Shown here in pieces: positions 26,422 to 35,310 of a stretch of DNA of 64,000 nucleotides. Source of the stretch: Candidatus Magnetobacterium casense (lineage in GTDB: Bacteria; Nitrospirota; Thermodesulfovibrionia; Thermodesulfovibrionales; Magnetobacteriaceae). Within the stretch, counting starts at the first letter, position 1. Each line of letters opens with the position of its first letter. The stretch lies in NCBI RefSeq assembly GCF_000714715.1, contig NZ_JMFO01000006.1, positions 62,001 to 126,000 of the forward strand. Direction: 5' to 3'. The notes below the pieces were generated by a model that saw nothing but the letters and a program-made list of their open reading frames with translations, did not search any database and was not told the DNA's origin. Made by a program: the position numbers and the translations under genes.

Positions 26422-27326
26422 ACCACGCCTCCAACCAGGTCGTTGACATGCGCCACGTCATGCCTGGTCATGTACTGCTCTATGCCGTCGATTACGTGTA
26501 ATGCCGCCTGTGGGCTGACGAAGTTGGCCGTTCCAATGGCCACCGCCGTAGCCCCCGCAAGGATGAACTCTATGGCATCGGCCCCGGTCATGACTCCGCC
26601 CATGCCGATCAACGGCACAGCGGGCAACACCCTGTGCACCTGCCAGAGCATCCTCAGCGCAACGGGCTTTATGGCCGGCCCCGACAGCCCCCCCACGATG
26701 TTGGACAACCGCGGCCTTCTCGTTTCGATGTCTATTGCCATGCCAGTGAGCGTGTTTATCAGCGACAGGGCGTCGGCCCCGGCGTCAACCGCCACCTGTG
26801 CCATTTCGGTGATATCAGTAACGTTTGGTGAGAGCTTGACGATCAGAGGCAAGGACGTTGCCTGCCTGACCCGTCCCACCACCTCCGCCAGGACAACGGG
26901 ATTGGTTCCAAAGGCGCTCCAAGAGGCTTCCTTGTTGGGACAGGAGACGTTCAACTCCAGTGCATCCACACCAACGGCATCGTCTAACATAGCCGCACCC
27001 TCGACAAACTCCGCGACAGTGTTGCCAAAGAAGTTTACGATTACGCAAGTGTCATACCGGCGTAAGAGCGGGAGTCTGTCCCGGACAAAGGCCGGTATGC
27101 CGATGTTTTGAAGCCCTATGCTGTTGAGCATACCGCAAGAGGTCTCCCATATCCGCGGCGGTGGGTTGCCCTGAGAAGATTTGACGGACAACCCCTTGAC
27201 GACAATAGCCCCCAGCCTGCTCAAGTCGAAGAACTCCGCATACTCCAGCCCATAGCCGAAAGTTCCGGAGGCCGTCATCACGGGGTTTTTCAGTTGCAAC
27301 CCGGCGATGGATACTTCAAGATTCAT
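26415..27326 (-). CDS. pyrD: dihydroorotate dehydrogenase B, catalytic subunit
   Basis: A 303-residue FMN enzyme oxidising dihydroorotate to orotate in pyrimidine synthesis. Class 1B features: [43 protein letters not shown], catalytic Cys129 in [19 protein letters not shown], and GIGTAN-like FMN-binding end ([10 protein letters not shown]). It works with PyrK, encoded just upstream, passing electrons to NAD. A palindromic repeat (27347-27427) separates the two genes. Its TAA overlaps the probable CTG start of the SAM hydrolase. Confidence 0.95.
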   Translation of the reverse strand: MNLEVSIAGLQLKNPVMTASGTFGYGLEYAEFFDLSRLGAIVVKGLSVKSSQGNPPPRIWETSCGMLNSIGLQNIGIPAFVRDRLPLLRRYDTCVIVNFFGNTVAEFVEGAAMLDDAVGVDALELNVSCPNKEASWSAFGTNPVVLAEVVGRVRQATSLPLIVKLSPNVTDITEMAQVAVDAGADALSLINTLTGMAIDIETRRPRLSNIVGGLSGPAIKPVALRMLWQVHRVLPAVPLIGMGGVMTGADAIEFILAGATAVAIGTANFVSPQAALHVIDGIEQYMTRHDVAHVNDLVGGVVC

Positions 27327-27346
27327 ATCACGCTTAACCTAACGCA

Positions 27347-27427
27347 GAAAGGGGTCAAGGGGACTGGTCCCCTTGCGGGGGGTTTTGAAGGGGGGCGGAG
27401 CCGCCCCTTTCTTTTCTTTTTCTTTAG
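27347..27427 (+). repeat. palindromic repeat inserted between pyrK and pyrD
   Basis: Complete plus-oriented copy: GGGGTCAAGGGGACTGGTCC, CCTTGCGGGGGGTTTTGAAG, then GGGGCGGAGCCGCCCC and TTTCTTTTCTTTTTCTTT. The T-rich tail makes it an intrinsic-terminator shape on the plus strand, opposite to the pyr genes, so it need not stop pyrK-pyrD transcription. Confidence 0.8.
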
Positions 27428-27437
27428 GATTAAGCTA

Positions 27438-28283
27438 TTACGATTCATGAGGCACCAAGATGAGATCGTTGACGTTAAACACAGGGCCATCCTTGCACGC
27501 CAAACTGTAACCGTTGACGGTGCTGACGGCACACCCCAAGCAAGCTGCCGCACCACAAGCCATGCGCTCCTCAACGGATACAAACGCCTCAACGGTCCAT
27601 CCGTTGACAGCGGAGAAATCGCCGTCTTTGGAAGCAAACATCCTGCACAACCGCTGAGTCATGGCATGTGGCCCGCAGGCATAGACCCTTATGGCTCCTG
27701 ATGTTGCAGCCGAGGTTGTTGAGACGATGTAGCGGTGCAACTGCTCAAGGACGTTGCCCTTTTCCCCCACCGATCCGTCATCGCTTGTGATGCAGACCCT
27801 GGCAACCGGCGGGAGTTTTTCGGCAAAGAGGTCTCCGGCACTCCTGACGCCATAGAACAACACCGACTCCGGATAATCCCGCAGGAGCATCGCAACCGAA
27901 GCAATGCCTATCCCCCCGGCCACAACCACAAGCCTCTCACCCGTCCCAACGGTAGGAAAACCATTGCCAAGCGGCCCTATCAGCTCAAGCACAGTGCCAG
28001 GTGTACAGGCACTCAGAATACCGGTAAACCTTCCACGGAGCTTTATCATCAAGTGCAACAGGCCATCGTTGCTGTAGTCCATGCAACTAAACGGGCGCTT
28101 TAGCAGGGGGGCAAACGTTGCCCTACCGGCTGCCCCACCTTCAAGTGCCCCGCTGCACCCAACCATGTAAAACTGCCCGGCACTTGGGCGAGCCACCTCC
28201 GACATGGGCCTCAGAGCGAGCATAAAGACCTCAGCGTTGAGTCGCTCGTTTGAAACCACCTCAGCCCAAAACTGTCTACTCAA
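27438..28283 (-). CDS. pyrK: dihydroorotate dehydrogenase B, electron-transfer subunit
   Basis: A 281-residue FAD/2Fe-2S protein of the ferredoxin reductase family. An FAD-binding barrel (RPFSCMDYSNDGLLHLMIKLRGRFTGIL) precedes the NAD-binding fold with VVVAGGIGIASVAMLL, and the C-terminal cluster motif is CGAAACLGCAVSTV then ACKDGP, the usual four-Cys PyrK arrangement. It transfers electrons from PyrD to NAD. The start is TTG at 28283 inside the greA stop region (8 bp overlap), indicating translational coupling. Confidence 0.92.
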   Translation of the reverse strand: MSRQFWAEVVSNERLNAEVFMLALRPMSEVARPSAGQFYMVGCSGALEGGAAGRATFAPLLKRPFSCMDYSNDGLLHLMIKLRGRFTGILSACTPGTVLELIGPLGNGFPTVGTGERLVVVAGGIGIASVAMLLRDYPESVLFYGVRSAGDLFAEKLPPVARVCITSDDGSVGEKGNVLEQLHRYIVSTTSAATSGAIRVYACGPHAMTQRLCRMFASKDGDFSAVNGWTVEAFVSVEERMACGAAACLGCAVSTVNGYSLACKDGPVFNVNDLILVPHES

Positions 28284-28749
28284 AGCTGATGCTTAACACC
28301 TCGTAGGTAATAGTCTTTGCAGGAACCTTTATACGCAACTCATCACCCACCTGCTTGCCCAACAGCGCCCTGCCCACCGGAGAGGTAACGGATATCTTGC
28401 CGTTTTTGGCATCGGCCTCATCGGCTCCAACGAGCGTAAACTGCTTCTCTTCTTCCGTGTCAACATCAAAGACGCTGACGGTGGCACCAAAGGCCACGGT
28501 GTTTTGCTTGAGTTTGGCAGGGTCAATCACCTGCGCCCGTGCGAGTTTGTCCTGTAGCTCCTGTATCCTGCCCTCAAGGAAGGACTGTCTCTCCCGTGCG
28601 GCGTGGTACTCGGCATTCTCAGACAGGTCCCCGTGTGCCCTTGCCGTGGCGATGTCTTTGATGTTCTGAGGTCTCTCTGTCTTCAACAACCTGTCAAGTT
28701 CCTCCTTGAGTTGCTTATACCCCCCTGGGGTCATCGGAACCCTTTCCAT
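28276..28749 (-). CDS. greA: transcription elongation factor GreA
   Basis: A 157-residue protein with the normal two-domain layout: N-terminal antiparallel coiled coil (PMTPGGYKQLKEELDRLLKTERPQNIKDIATARAHGDLSENAEYHAARERQ), with the acidic tip DLSENAEY that enters the RNA polymerase secondary channel, and a C-terminal FKBP-like domain (GRALLGKQVGDELRIKVP). It rescues backtracked polymerase by transcript cleavage. AGGAGG lies before the ATG. First gene of the run greA-pyrK-pyrD-SAM hydrolase. Confidence 0.96.
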   Translation of the reverse strand: MERVPMTPGGYKQLKEELDRLLKTERPQNIKDIATARAHGDLSENAEYHAARERQSFLEGRIQELQDKLARAQVIDPAKLKQNTVAFGATVSVFDVDTEEEKQFTLVGADEADAKNGKISVTSPVGRALLGKQVGDELRIKVPAKTITYEVLSISFE

Positions 28750-28973
28750 TCTAACCTCCTTTAAACATTATAGTAAGTACCTCGCTATAAAGACGTCCCC
28801 TCGCTTGTATAGGGAAAGCGGTCTGCACTGCCTTTATTACATTATATACCATATCATGAAATATTAACAAACACAAGAAAAGAAGAGCAAGCACTGTTGA
28901 CCATACCAAGGATATTTTCTACGGACCTTGACACTTACGCTTGAGCTATTTTATCATGCAATATGGATTGAGG

Positions 28974-29000
28974 CAGGGGTGACTCACCCTGTTTTTTTTT
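28974..29000 (+). terminator. intrinsic-terminator-like hairpin with T9 tail
   Basis: CAGGG (28974-28978) pairs with CCCTG (28987-28991), with TGA/TCA inside, followed by nine T residues. No plus-strand gene ends nearby; it may cap antisense transcription or be a fragment of the repeat family. The rest of 28750-29111 is AT-rich and holds no gene. Confidence 0.5.
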
Positions 29001-29062
29001 ATACAATCTCAGTAACAGGCTCAGTAACAGGTGCAGTGAAGAATCTGTGTTCAGTACCAATT

Positions 29063-29085
29063 TTATTGGTCTGAAAAACCAATAA
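29063..29085. promoter_or_regulatory. TTATTGGT/ACCAATAA inverted repeat before the M6 protease gene
   Basis: Perfect 8-bp arms with a 7-nt spacer, 26 nt before the protease ATG and just ahead of its GGAGG site. Could be an operator or a leader hairpin controlling translation. Confidence 0.35.
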
Positions 29086-29111
29086 ATAATTGTTTTGCGG
29101 AGGTCTGTATA

Positions 29112-31619
29112 ATGTTATTAAATAATGGGAGAAAGTGGTTAGTTTTGTTTGTCCTGTGTTTTGCACTTGGTGTTCCGGCGATGTCTTTTGCAGTGTCGGC
29201 TAATCCTGGTGTCAGTGAGTTGGAACAACCCGATGGCAACATAGTGATGGTGGTCATTGGTGGGAATGAGTGGTCAAACTGGGTGGAGACGGTCGGTGGG
29301 TATACAATAGACCGGGGCAGCGATGGTTATTGGTACTACGTTACAGGGTATGATGCTGCCAACAGGCCCGTGTTAAGTGCAATACAAGCAAACGAAGAAC
29401 CAGCAGGACTGAGCAAACACGTCTCACCATTACGCGACGGAAAGATCACGCATAATGAAAGCCGGCAATGGGCACTGGCGGCCGCTCCACAGGGGACGCT
29501 TAACGGCAAGGTACTCTTCATCCTGGTACAGTTCACTGACATATCGGGCACTTATACCGAAAGTGACTTTTCAAGTGTCCTGGTGAATAACCTTAAAGAC
29601 TATTATTACAAGGCCTCTAACGGCAAGGTAACGTTATCCCCGGCCAATGAATCCTTTGGAACTGCCAACAATGGTGTGGTGGGCTGGCTAACCTTGAACT
29701 ACGACCACCCCAATACGGGTGGAAATACAGGCGACAGCAACCGACAACTTGCACGTGACGCCATAGTAGCGGCAGACCCCTACGTGGACTACGCCTCATA
29801 TGATACCAATCATGATGGCTACGTTGATGCAAGCGAACTTGCCGTAGTGGTCATAGCGGCAGGGTATGAACGCTCCTACAGCGCCACCTACACGCCAAGC
29901 GTATGGGGGCATCAGTGGAGTCTGGGATGGGGTTCCGTATCTTCACCAACGGCAGATGGTGTCTACGTTGGCGATTACCATAGCGGGACTGGTGGATATG
30001 TACAGTTTGGTGAGGTACACCAGGGTAGTGCAAGCAACAAGCACAAAGCCACCGTGGGTATCATGGCGCATGAGCTGGGGCACTTGATATTTGACCTGCC
30101 AGACCTCTACGATACGGATAAATCCTCCAAGGGGCTTGGTTATTTTTGTCTGATGGCCTCAGGCAGTTGGGGGATGGCCTCAGCGGATACTTACAGCGGA
30201 GCAACACCGGTGCTACCCGGCGCATGGGTCAGGTCAACCCTGGGGTGGATAGACGCCTATATTGCACCGGGAAACATCGCTCTTGCTGCCATTGGCGACT
30301 CCTCGGCTACTGCCTCTAACACGGTGTATAAGGCTACAACCAGTATTGCAAACGAGTACTTCCTGGTTGAGAACAGACAGCCACAAGGTTACGACAAAGG
30401 CTTGGAGAGATGGTTGGGGAACAGCTTTGGAGGTCTGGCAATATTTCACATAGACGACAATGTTGCAGACAACGACGAAGATACCCATCGTAAGGTTGAC
30501 CTTGTTGAGGCAGACGGCACTGAGGACAGTTACGGTGGTGAATCAACCGACCTGTGGTATGCCGGTAACGCAACAACATTTAACGATACATCAAGCCCAA
30601 ATAGTAAACTCTATAATGGCAGTAGTTCCGGTGTTTCGATAAGCTCTATTTCGGCCAAAGGCATCGCCATGACAGCCAGTACGTCAGGAGGCAATGACAA
30701 TAACACGGTCTTTTCGCATGTTGAGAGGGACTTTGATGGCGATGGCAAGGGCGATATTCTGTGGCACAATACAAAAACAGGCGATGTCGTAATCTGGTTA
30801 ATGAACGGATCGAGTATATCCCAAAGCAGTCTGGTTGCCAATATGTCTCTGGATTGGAAGCTCAAGGGCATCGGTGACTTTAACGGCGACGGAAAGAGCG
30901 ACACCCTGTGGCAAAATACTACAAGTGGCGACGTAGTCATGTGGTTGATGAATGGTGTAACGATAAGCAGTGCAGGAGTTGTCGTAAAAGGTATCCCATC
31001 GTATTGGACGATCAAGGCGGTGGCTGACTTCAACGGCGATGGCAAGGCAGACGTTCTGTGGCAGAACACCAGTGACGGTGATGTTGCCATGTGGCTAATG
31101 AACGGCATGGCGATAAGCAGTGGCAATTATGTCGTAAAGGGTATCCCGAGCAATTGGCAGATTAAAGCGGTTGGCGATTTTGATGGTGATGGCAGGGCTG
31201 ATGTCCTTTGGCAGGAGACGGCATCAGGCGACGTAGCCATGTGGCTACTCAATGGCATGACGATAGTTAGTGGCAATTACGTGGTGCGTGGTATCCCCAC
31301 CAACTGGCAGATAAAGGCAGTGGGAGATTTTGACGGCGACGGCAAGACAGATGTCCTTTGGCAGGAGACAACATCAGTTGACGTGGCCATGTGGCTGCTA
31401 AACGGCATGACGATAGGCAGTGGTAACTACGTGGTGCGCGGCCTGTCGGGCAACTGGCAAGTTTTGACAACGGGAGATTTCAACGGCGATGCCAAATCTG
31501 ACGTTGTCTTGCAAGACAACAATAACGGTGACATATACATCTGGCTGATGAATGGTGCAACGATAACCGACGGCAGCTTTGCTACACGTGGACTTCCCCT
31601 TGACTGGTGGACCAAGTAG
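29112..31619 (+). CDS. secreted M6-type zinc metalloprotease with six C-terminal FG-GAP/VCBS-like repeats
   Basis: An 835-residue exported protein. Residues 1-27 are a signal peptide (VLFVLCFALGVPAMSFA). The catalytic domain contains MAHELGHLIFDLPDLYD (residues 318-332; zinc H320 and H324, E321), with nearby RPQGYDKGLERWLG and FHIDDNVADNDED typical of immune-inhibitor-A/M6 peptidases. From about residue 540 six units of about 50 residues repeat: (D/N)GDGKxDxLWQNTxxGDVxMWLMNG...G(I/L)PxNWxIKAVGDF, each with a DxDGDxxxD calcium-type loop. GCGGAGG precedes the ATG. It probably acts outside the cell or on its surface; substrate unknown. Confidence 0.85.
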   Translation: MLLNNGRKWLVLFVLCFALGVPAMSFAVSANPGVSELEQPDGNIVMVVIGGNEWSNWVETVGGYTIDRGSDGYWYYVTGYDAANRPVLSAIQANEEPAGLSKHVSPLRDGKITHNESRQWALAAAPQGTLNGKVLFILVQFTDISGTYTESDFSSVLVNNLKDYYYKASNGKVTLSPANESFGTANNGVVGWLTLNYDHPNTGGNTGDSNRQLARDAIVAADPYVDYASYDTNHDGYVDASELAVVVIAAGYERSYSATYTPSVWGHQWSLGWGSVSSPTADGVYVGDYHSGTGGYVQFGEVHQGSASNKHKATVGIMAHELGHLIFDLPDLYDTDKSSKGLGYFCLMASGSWGMASADTYSGATPVLPGAWVRSTLGWIDAYIAPGNIALAAIGDSSATASNTVYKATTSIANEYFLVENRQPQGYDKGLERWLGNSFGGLAIFHIDDNVADNDEDTHRKVDLVEADGTEDSYGGESTDLWYAGNATTFNDTSSPNSKLYNGSSSGVSISSISAKGIAMTASTSGGNDNNTVFSHVERDFDGDGKGDILWHNTKTGDVVIWLMNGSSISQSSLVANMSLDWKLKGIGDFNGDGKSDTLWQNTTSGDVVMWLMNGVTISSAGVVVKGIPSYWTIKAVADFNGDGKADVLWQNTSDGDVAMWLMNGMAISSGNYVVKGIPSNWQIKAVGDFDGDGRADVLWQETASGDVAMWLLNGMTIVSGNYVVRGIPTNWQIKAVGDFDGDGKTDVLWQETTSVDVAMWLLNGMTIGSGNYVVRGLSGNWQVLTTGDFNGDAKSDVVLQDNNNGDIYIWLMNGATITDGSFATRGLPLDWWTK

Positions 31620-31676
31620 ATAGTATTGGAGAAAGGAGGGGTGACCTGACTTATTCCCCCTCCAGCCCCATTCAGA

Positions 31677-32624
31677 ATGGATGCAGACAAAGAAAACAGA
31701 TTAGGTGCTATCTTAATAAACAGCGGTCTTATAACTCAGGAACAGTTAGACGAGGCATTGCAGAGACAGAAGGTCAACAAGAACCGTCTGGGAGTAAACC
31801 TTGTCAACATGGGATACGTCACAGAGGGCGATATAGTGGGGGCCTTTTCAAAGCAGCTCAAGATTGTCTGCACCGACCTCTCTGTCGCCAAACCCAGTGA
31901 CGAGGCACTGCAAATAATCCCCGAAGAGCTGGCAAAGAGATACCTGACCCTGCCCCTGACAATCGAAAACGACGAACTTGTTGTAGTCATGGCCGACCCC
32001 ACGGACTTATCCCTGAAGAATGCCATAGAATTTGCCACCGACAGGCCTGTCAGACCAACTGTGGCCACACCAACGGATATACGAAAGGCCATCCAGAAGT
32101 TCTATGCCGGCGTTGAGAGACTCAAGCTCGGCCAGATACTGTTGAAGTCCTATGTCATAAATGAAGAACAACTGCAAAAGGCACTGCAACTGCAACGTAC
32201 CAGCGGCAAGAAATTGGGTAACATACTTATCGATATGGCAATCGTCACCGAAGAAGATATCCTGCGGGCCTATAGCGTGCAGATGGGGTTCCCTTACGTA
32301 GACCTGTCACTGATAAAAGCTGATCGGCGTGCCCTGAGCCTAATCTCCCAGTCCGTTGCCACGAAGAGTCTCATATTTCCATACATGCTGACAGACCGGG
32401 TGCTGGTGATGGCAATGGCCGACCCCCTGGATATAAAGACGATAAACGCTATCACAATTACCTCTTCAATGATAATCAAGGTAACGGTGTCCTCACCCGG
32501 CAAGATAGAGGAGGCAATCCGGATACATTATCAGCCACTTGCGCACAACAAGTCGGGCGAACTTACCCCCCCACAGATACTCTGCCGGTTAAACCATCCG
32601 TACAGGCAACGTCGGCCAAGCTGA
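31677..32624 (+). CDS. PilB/GspE-like ATPase, N-terminal part (MshEN modules 1-2) ending in a frameshift
   Basis: A 315-residue ORF that carries two MshEN/GspE-N modules: RLGAILINSGLITQEQLDEALQ (from residue 9) and KLGQILLKSYVINEEQLQKALQLQ (from about 150), each followed by a beta-rich half (FPYVDLSLIKADRRALSLI). Homology stops at C7 (32566-32572); the last 18 residues are unrelated. Reading back one base at the tract continues directly into the next ORF and gives one protein of about 1,019 residues. The RLGxxL...G...L...Q pattern is the c-di-GMP-binding motif of MshEN domains. Start ATG 31677 lies 57 nt after the protease stop. Confidence 0.75.
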   Translation: MDADKENRLGAILINSGLITQEQLDEALQRQKVNKNRLGVNLVNMGYVTEGDIVGAFSKQLKIVCTDLSVAKPSDEALQIIPEELAKRYLTLPLTIENDELVVVMADPTDLSLKNAIEFATDRPVRPTVATPTDIRKAIQKFYAGVERLKLGQILLKSYVINEEQLQKALQLQRTSGKKLGNILIDMAIVTEEDILRAYSVQMGFPYVDLSLIKADRRALSLISQSVATKSLIFPYMLTDRVLVMAMADPLDIKTINAITITSSMIIKVTVSSPGKIEEAIRIHYQPLAHNKSGELTPPQILCRLNHPYRQRRPS

Positions 32625-32734
32625 CCGATCTGTTTCTGAGTTCCGGCCTGATAAGCAAAAATGACCTGGATATCGCTCTTAACGAGCAAAAACGCACAAG
32701 GAGAAACATCACCACTATTTTCTCAGACCTGGGC

Positions 32735-34735
32735 ATGGTGAGGGAGAAGGATATGGCCAGAACCCTGGCTCTGTACTATGATGTTTCATACCGGGACATA
32801 TCCAACGTTGAGATAGCGCCGGAGGCCATCCGTTGCATACCGGAGAAGATCGCCTCAAGGCATTTGATCTTACCCCTGCTTGTTGATAAAAACACCCTGC
32901 ACATAGCCATCAGCAACCCCCAGTATACAGACGCCATAGACACCGTGAAGTTTCTCACAGGCAAGGACATAAGGATTGCAATCGCCACCCCCTCAAGTAT
33001 CCGTATAGCAATTAACAAACACTATCATGGCATCCCGTTTAAGAGACTCGGTGATATCCTGCTGGAATCCAACCTGATAAGCTACGATGACCTTGTGTTA
33101 TGCCTGAAGAAACAAAAAGAGACCAGAAGAAGACTGGGCGAAATAATCATAAAGGAGGACCTGGTCAGTGAAGACAACGTATACAAGGCCTTTGCCAGAC
33201 AGTTGAATATGGACTACAGCAATATCCTTCTTGCCCCGCCGGTTTCCGACGTCCTTAAGCTAATATCGGAGGATGTTGCCGGCAGATACCAGGTGTTTCC
33301 CGTAAAGAGTGACAGCAGGACGATAACAGTTGCCATGGTCAATCCCCTGTGCGTGGAGACCCTCAACTATGTAAGAAAGATTACCGGCAGAAGTATACAC
33401 CCAACCCTCACCTCGCCATCATCTATAAAGAAGGCAATCCAAAAGTTCTACCGTTTTGAAGACCCGCTGCACGACATCACCCAGGGGATTGACCTCATTG
33501 AGTTCAGGCCGGCAGACGAACCCGAGGAAGATATCTCAACTGGCAGCGATGCCGCCCCCGTAGTGCGTATCGTAAACGGTATAATCATACAGGCCATAAA
33601 GGCGGGTGCCAGCGACATACACCTGGAACCGGAGGCTGATTCCACTGTTATAAGAAACAGGATCGATGGCGCTCTCAGGGAGATAAAACGACTCCCCAAG
33701 GGCATACACGGCGCCATCGTGTCACGCTTCAAGATCATAGCGGCACTTGATATTGCAGAGCGCAGGATGCCCCAGGATGGCAAGATCAAGTTCAACTACA
33801 ATGACCGTAAGATAGAACTGCGGTTGGCAACGCTGCCCACAGTGTATGGAGAGTCAATAGTGCTCCGAGTGCTGGCCTCCAGCAAGCCCCTGCCCTTAGA
33901 GGCGCTCAACATGTCTGCAAGGGACCTGAGGGAGTTTAAGGGGGTGCTTGTCAAGCCATACGGGTTGATACTGGTGGGCGGCCCTACAGGTTCCGGTAAG
34001 ACTACTACACTGCACGCCGCCCTGGGGTTTATCAACAAACCCGATAAGAAGATATGGACAATCGAGGACCCCGTGGAGATAACCCAGCCCGGTCTTAACC
34101 AGGTGGAGGTCAAGTCCAGGATAGAGTTGGACTTTGCCCGTGCCATGCGTGCATTTCTGAGGGCCGACCCCGACGTGATCATGGTGGGTGAGATGAGGGA
34201 TTACGAAACAGCCTCTATGGGGATCAAGGCATCCCTCACGGGACATCTCATTCTGAGCACGTTACACACAAATAACGCAGCAGAGACTGTTACCAGATTG
34301 ATCGATATAGGGCTGGACCCCTTTAACTTCGCCGCTGCCCTCCTGGGAGTCCTGGCGCAACGTCTTGTGCGCACCCTGTGCAAGGACTGCAGGCAACCAT
34401 ACAACCCCACAGAGGAGGAGTTCGCACAACTTGCCCAGGTCTACGGGGTGGAGGCCTTTTCAGCCCTTGGTATGACGCACCGGCAGAACCTCACCCTCTA
34501 CAGGGCAAAGGGGTGTGAAACCTGTGCTCAGAGCGGCTACAAAGGCAGGATCGGCATTTTTGAGTTCCTGCTGGTCACAGATGCCGTCAAAAAACTCATC
34601 CAGACCAAGGCCCCCCTTGAAGATATAAGACAACAGGCCATCAGAGATTCCATGACAACCCTCATGCAAGACGGCATCCTGAAGGTACTAAACGGCTCCA
34701 CCGACCTGGCGCAGGTCAGGGCCGTGTGTACGTAG
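32735..34735 (+). CDS. PilB/GspE-like type IV pilus assembly ATPase, C-terminal part
   Basis: The frame is open from just after the C7 tract; the first ATG is 32735, but homologous text (KLTDLFLSSGLISKNDLDIALNEQ) begins near 32610, showing this is the continuation of the upstream ORF. It holds MshEN modules 3 (truncated by the ATG) and 4 (RLGDILLESNLISYDDLVLCLKKQ), then the secretion ATPase: Walker A GGPTGSGKTTT (residues 415-425), Asp box and VIMVGEMRDYETA (Walker B, about 481-493), the His box STLHTNNAAETV, and a four-Cys zinc site (CKDC...CETC). It would power pilus or type II-like assembly. Alone it may be inactive or weakly translated. Confidence 0.85.
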   Translation: MVREKDMARTLALYYDVSYRDISNVEIAPEAIRCIPEKIASRHLILPLLVDKNTLHIAISNPQYTDAIDTVKFLTGKDIRIAIATPSSIRIAINKHYHGIPFKRLGDILLESNLISYDDLVLCLKKQKETRRRLGEIIIKEDLVSEDNVYKAFARQLNMDYSNILLAPPVSDVLKLISEDVAGRYQVFPVKSDSRTITVAMVNPLCVETLNYVRKITGRSIHPTLTSPSSIKKAIQKFYRFEDPLHDITQGIDLIEFRPADEPEEDISTGSDAAPVVRIVNGIIIQAIKAGASDIHLEPEADSTVIRNRIDGALREIKRLPKGIHGAIVSRFKIIAALDIAERRMPQDGKIKFNYNDRKIELRLATLPTVYGESIVLRVLASSKPLPLEALNMSARDLREFKGVLVKPYGLILVGGPTGSGKTTTLHAALGFINKPDKKIWTIEDPVEITQPGLNQVEVKSRIELDFARAMRAFLRADPDVIMVGEMRDYETASMGIKASLTGHLILSTLHTNNAAETVTRLIDIGLDPFNFAAALLGVLAQRLVRTLCKDCRQPYNPTEEEFAQLAQVYGVEAFSALGMTHRQNLTLYRAKGCETCAQSGYKGRIGIFEFLLVTDAVKKLIQTKAPLEDIRQQAIRDSMTTLMQDGILKVLNGSTDLAQVRAVCT

Positions 34736-34891
34736 CCGCTGTGTAATAAACGCATTCTTGCTGTACTTCAGCGTTGTGTGCAAGGGGGCTTTTTCGGGTA
34801 GCACTCCAGTCCGGTGTGGTCTCATCGCTTAAGCACAGTAACAATGCCATACTACGAAAATATAAAAGTGGCTTAAATACTGGCAAACACG

Positions 34892-35014
34892 GTTGATTGT
34901 GGTGCTACCGTCGCTGTTGACACCTCTGGAAATGTCTATATTGTTGATTCGCATGGTAACTGTATCCAGAAGTTTACATCAGAAAGAGTTATCACCACAT
35001 GGCATGGCAATTAG
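34892..35014 (+). pseudogene. fragment of an NHL-repeat (beta-propeller) gene
   Basis: Within the 359-nt gap after the pilB-like gene one frame reads VAVDTSGNVYIVDSHGNCIQ followed by KFTSERVITTWHGN and a stop. The VAVDxxGNVYIxDxxNxxIQKF pattern is one blade of an NHL propeller. There is no start codon or upstream coding sequence, so this is a 40-codon relic. The rest of the gap (34736-34891 and 35015-35094) shows no gene. Confidence 0.55.
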
Positions 35015-35094
35015 TATAATCTCCTTATTTCTGCCTGAACACTGTAAAATTCATCCCAAGCCCCCCGCAATATGATGGGTCAAGGGGGCTCATT

Positions 35095-35310
35095 TTAACT
35101 ACGTTGAAGCGCTATATCCTCTAACGTGATTTTTCTAAACACATCTTTACTTCCAAAACGTACCACGGCATCTAAAATCTCTATACCTGCGATCCGCCCT
35201 TCAGAGTCATAATCAATCGCAACTCCCTCAGCCACATGTTCAGTTGTCACAGTGGCCTCTATAAAACGTATATAGAGGGCATCAACTTCCGGGTCATAAG
35301 TTATTGTCAT
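35095..35310 (-). CDS. DUF2283 protein
   Basis: A 71-residue protein with the classic DUF2283 layout: MTITYDPEVDALYIRF, then VAEGVAIDYDSEGRIAGIEILDA. Members are small beta-rich proteins widespread in bacteria, usually next to DUF4258 or other toxin-like genes and suspected to be antitoxins, but unproven. Its ATG overlaps the stop of the DUF4258 gene by 4 bp, so the two are a coupled pair. Confidence 0.88.
   Translation of the reverse strand: MTITYDPEVDALYIRFIEATVTTEHVAEGVAIDYDSEGRIAGIEILDAVVRFGSKDVFRKITLEDIALQRS

Noticed and set aside
34736-34800. Intrinsic terminator after the pilB-like gene
   Set aside because: The possible stem CTTGC/GCAAG has a long loop and the T run is short, too weak to call.
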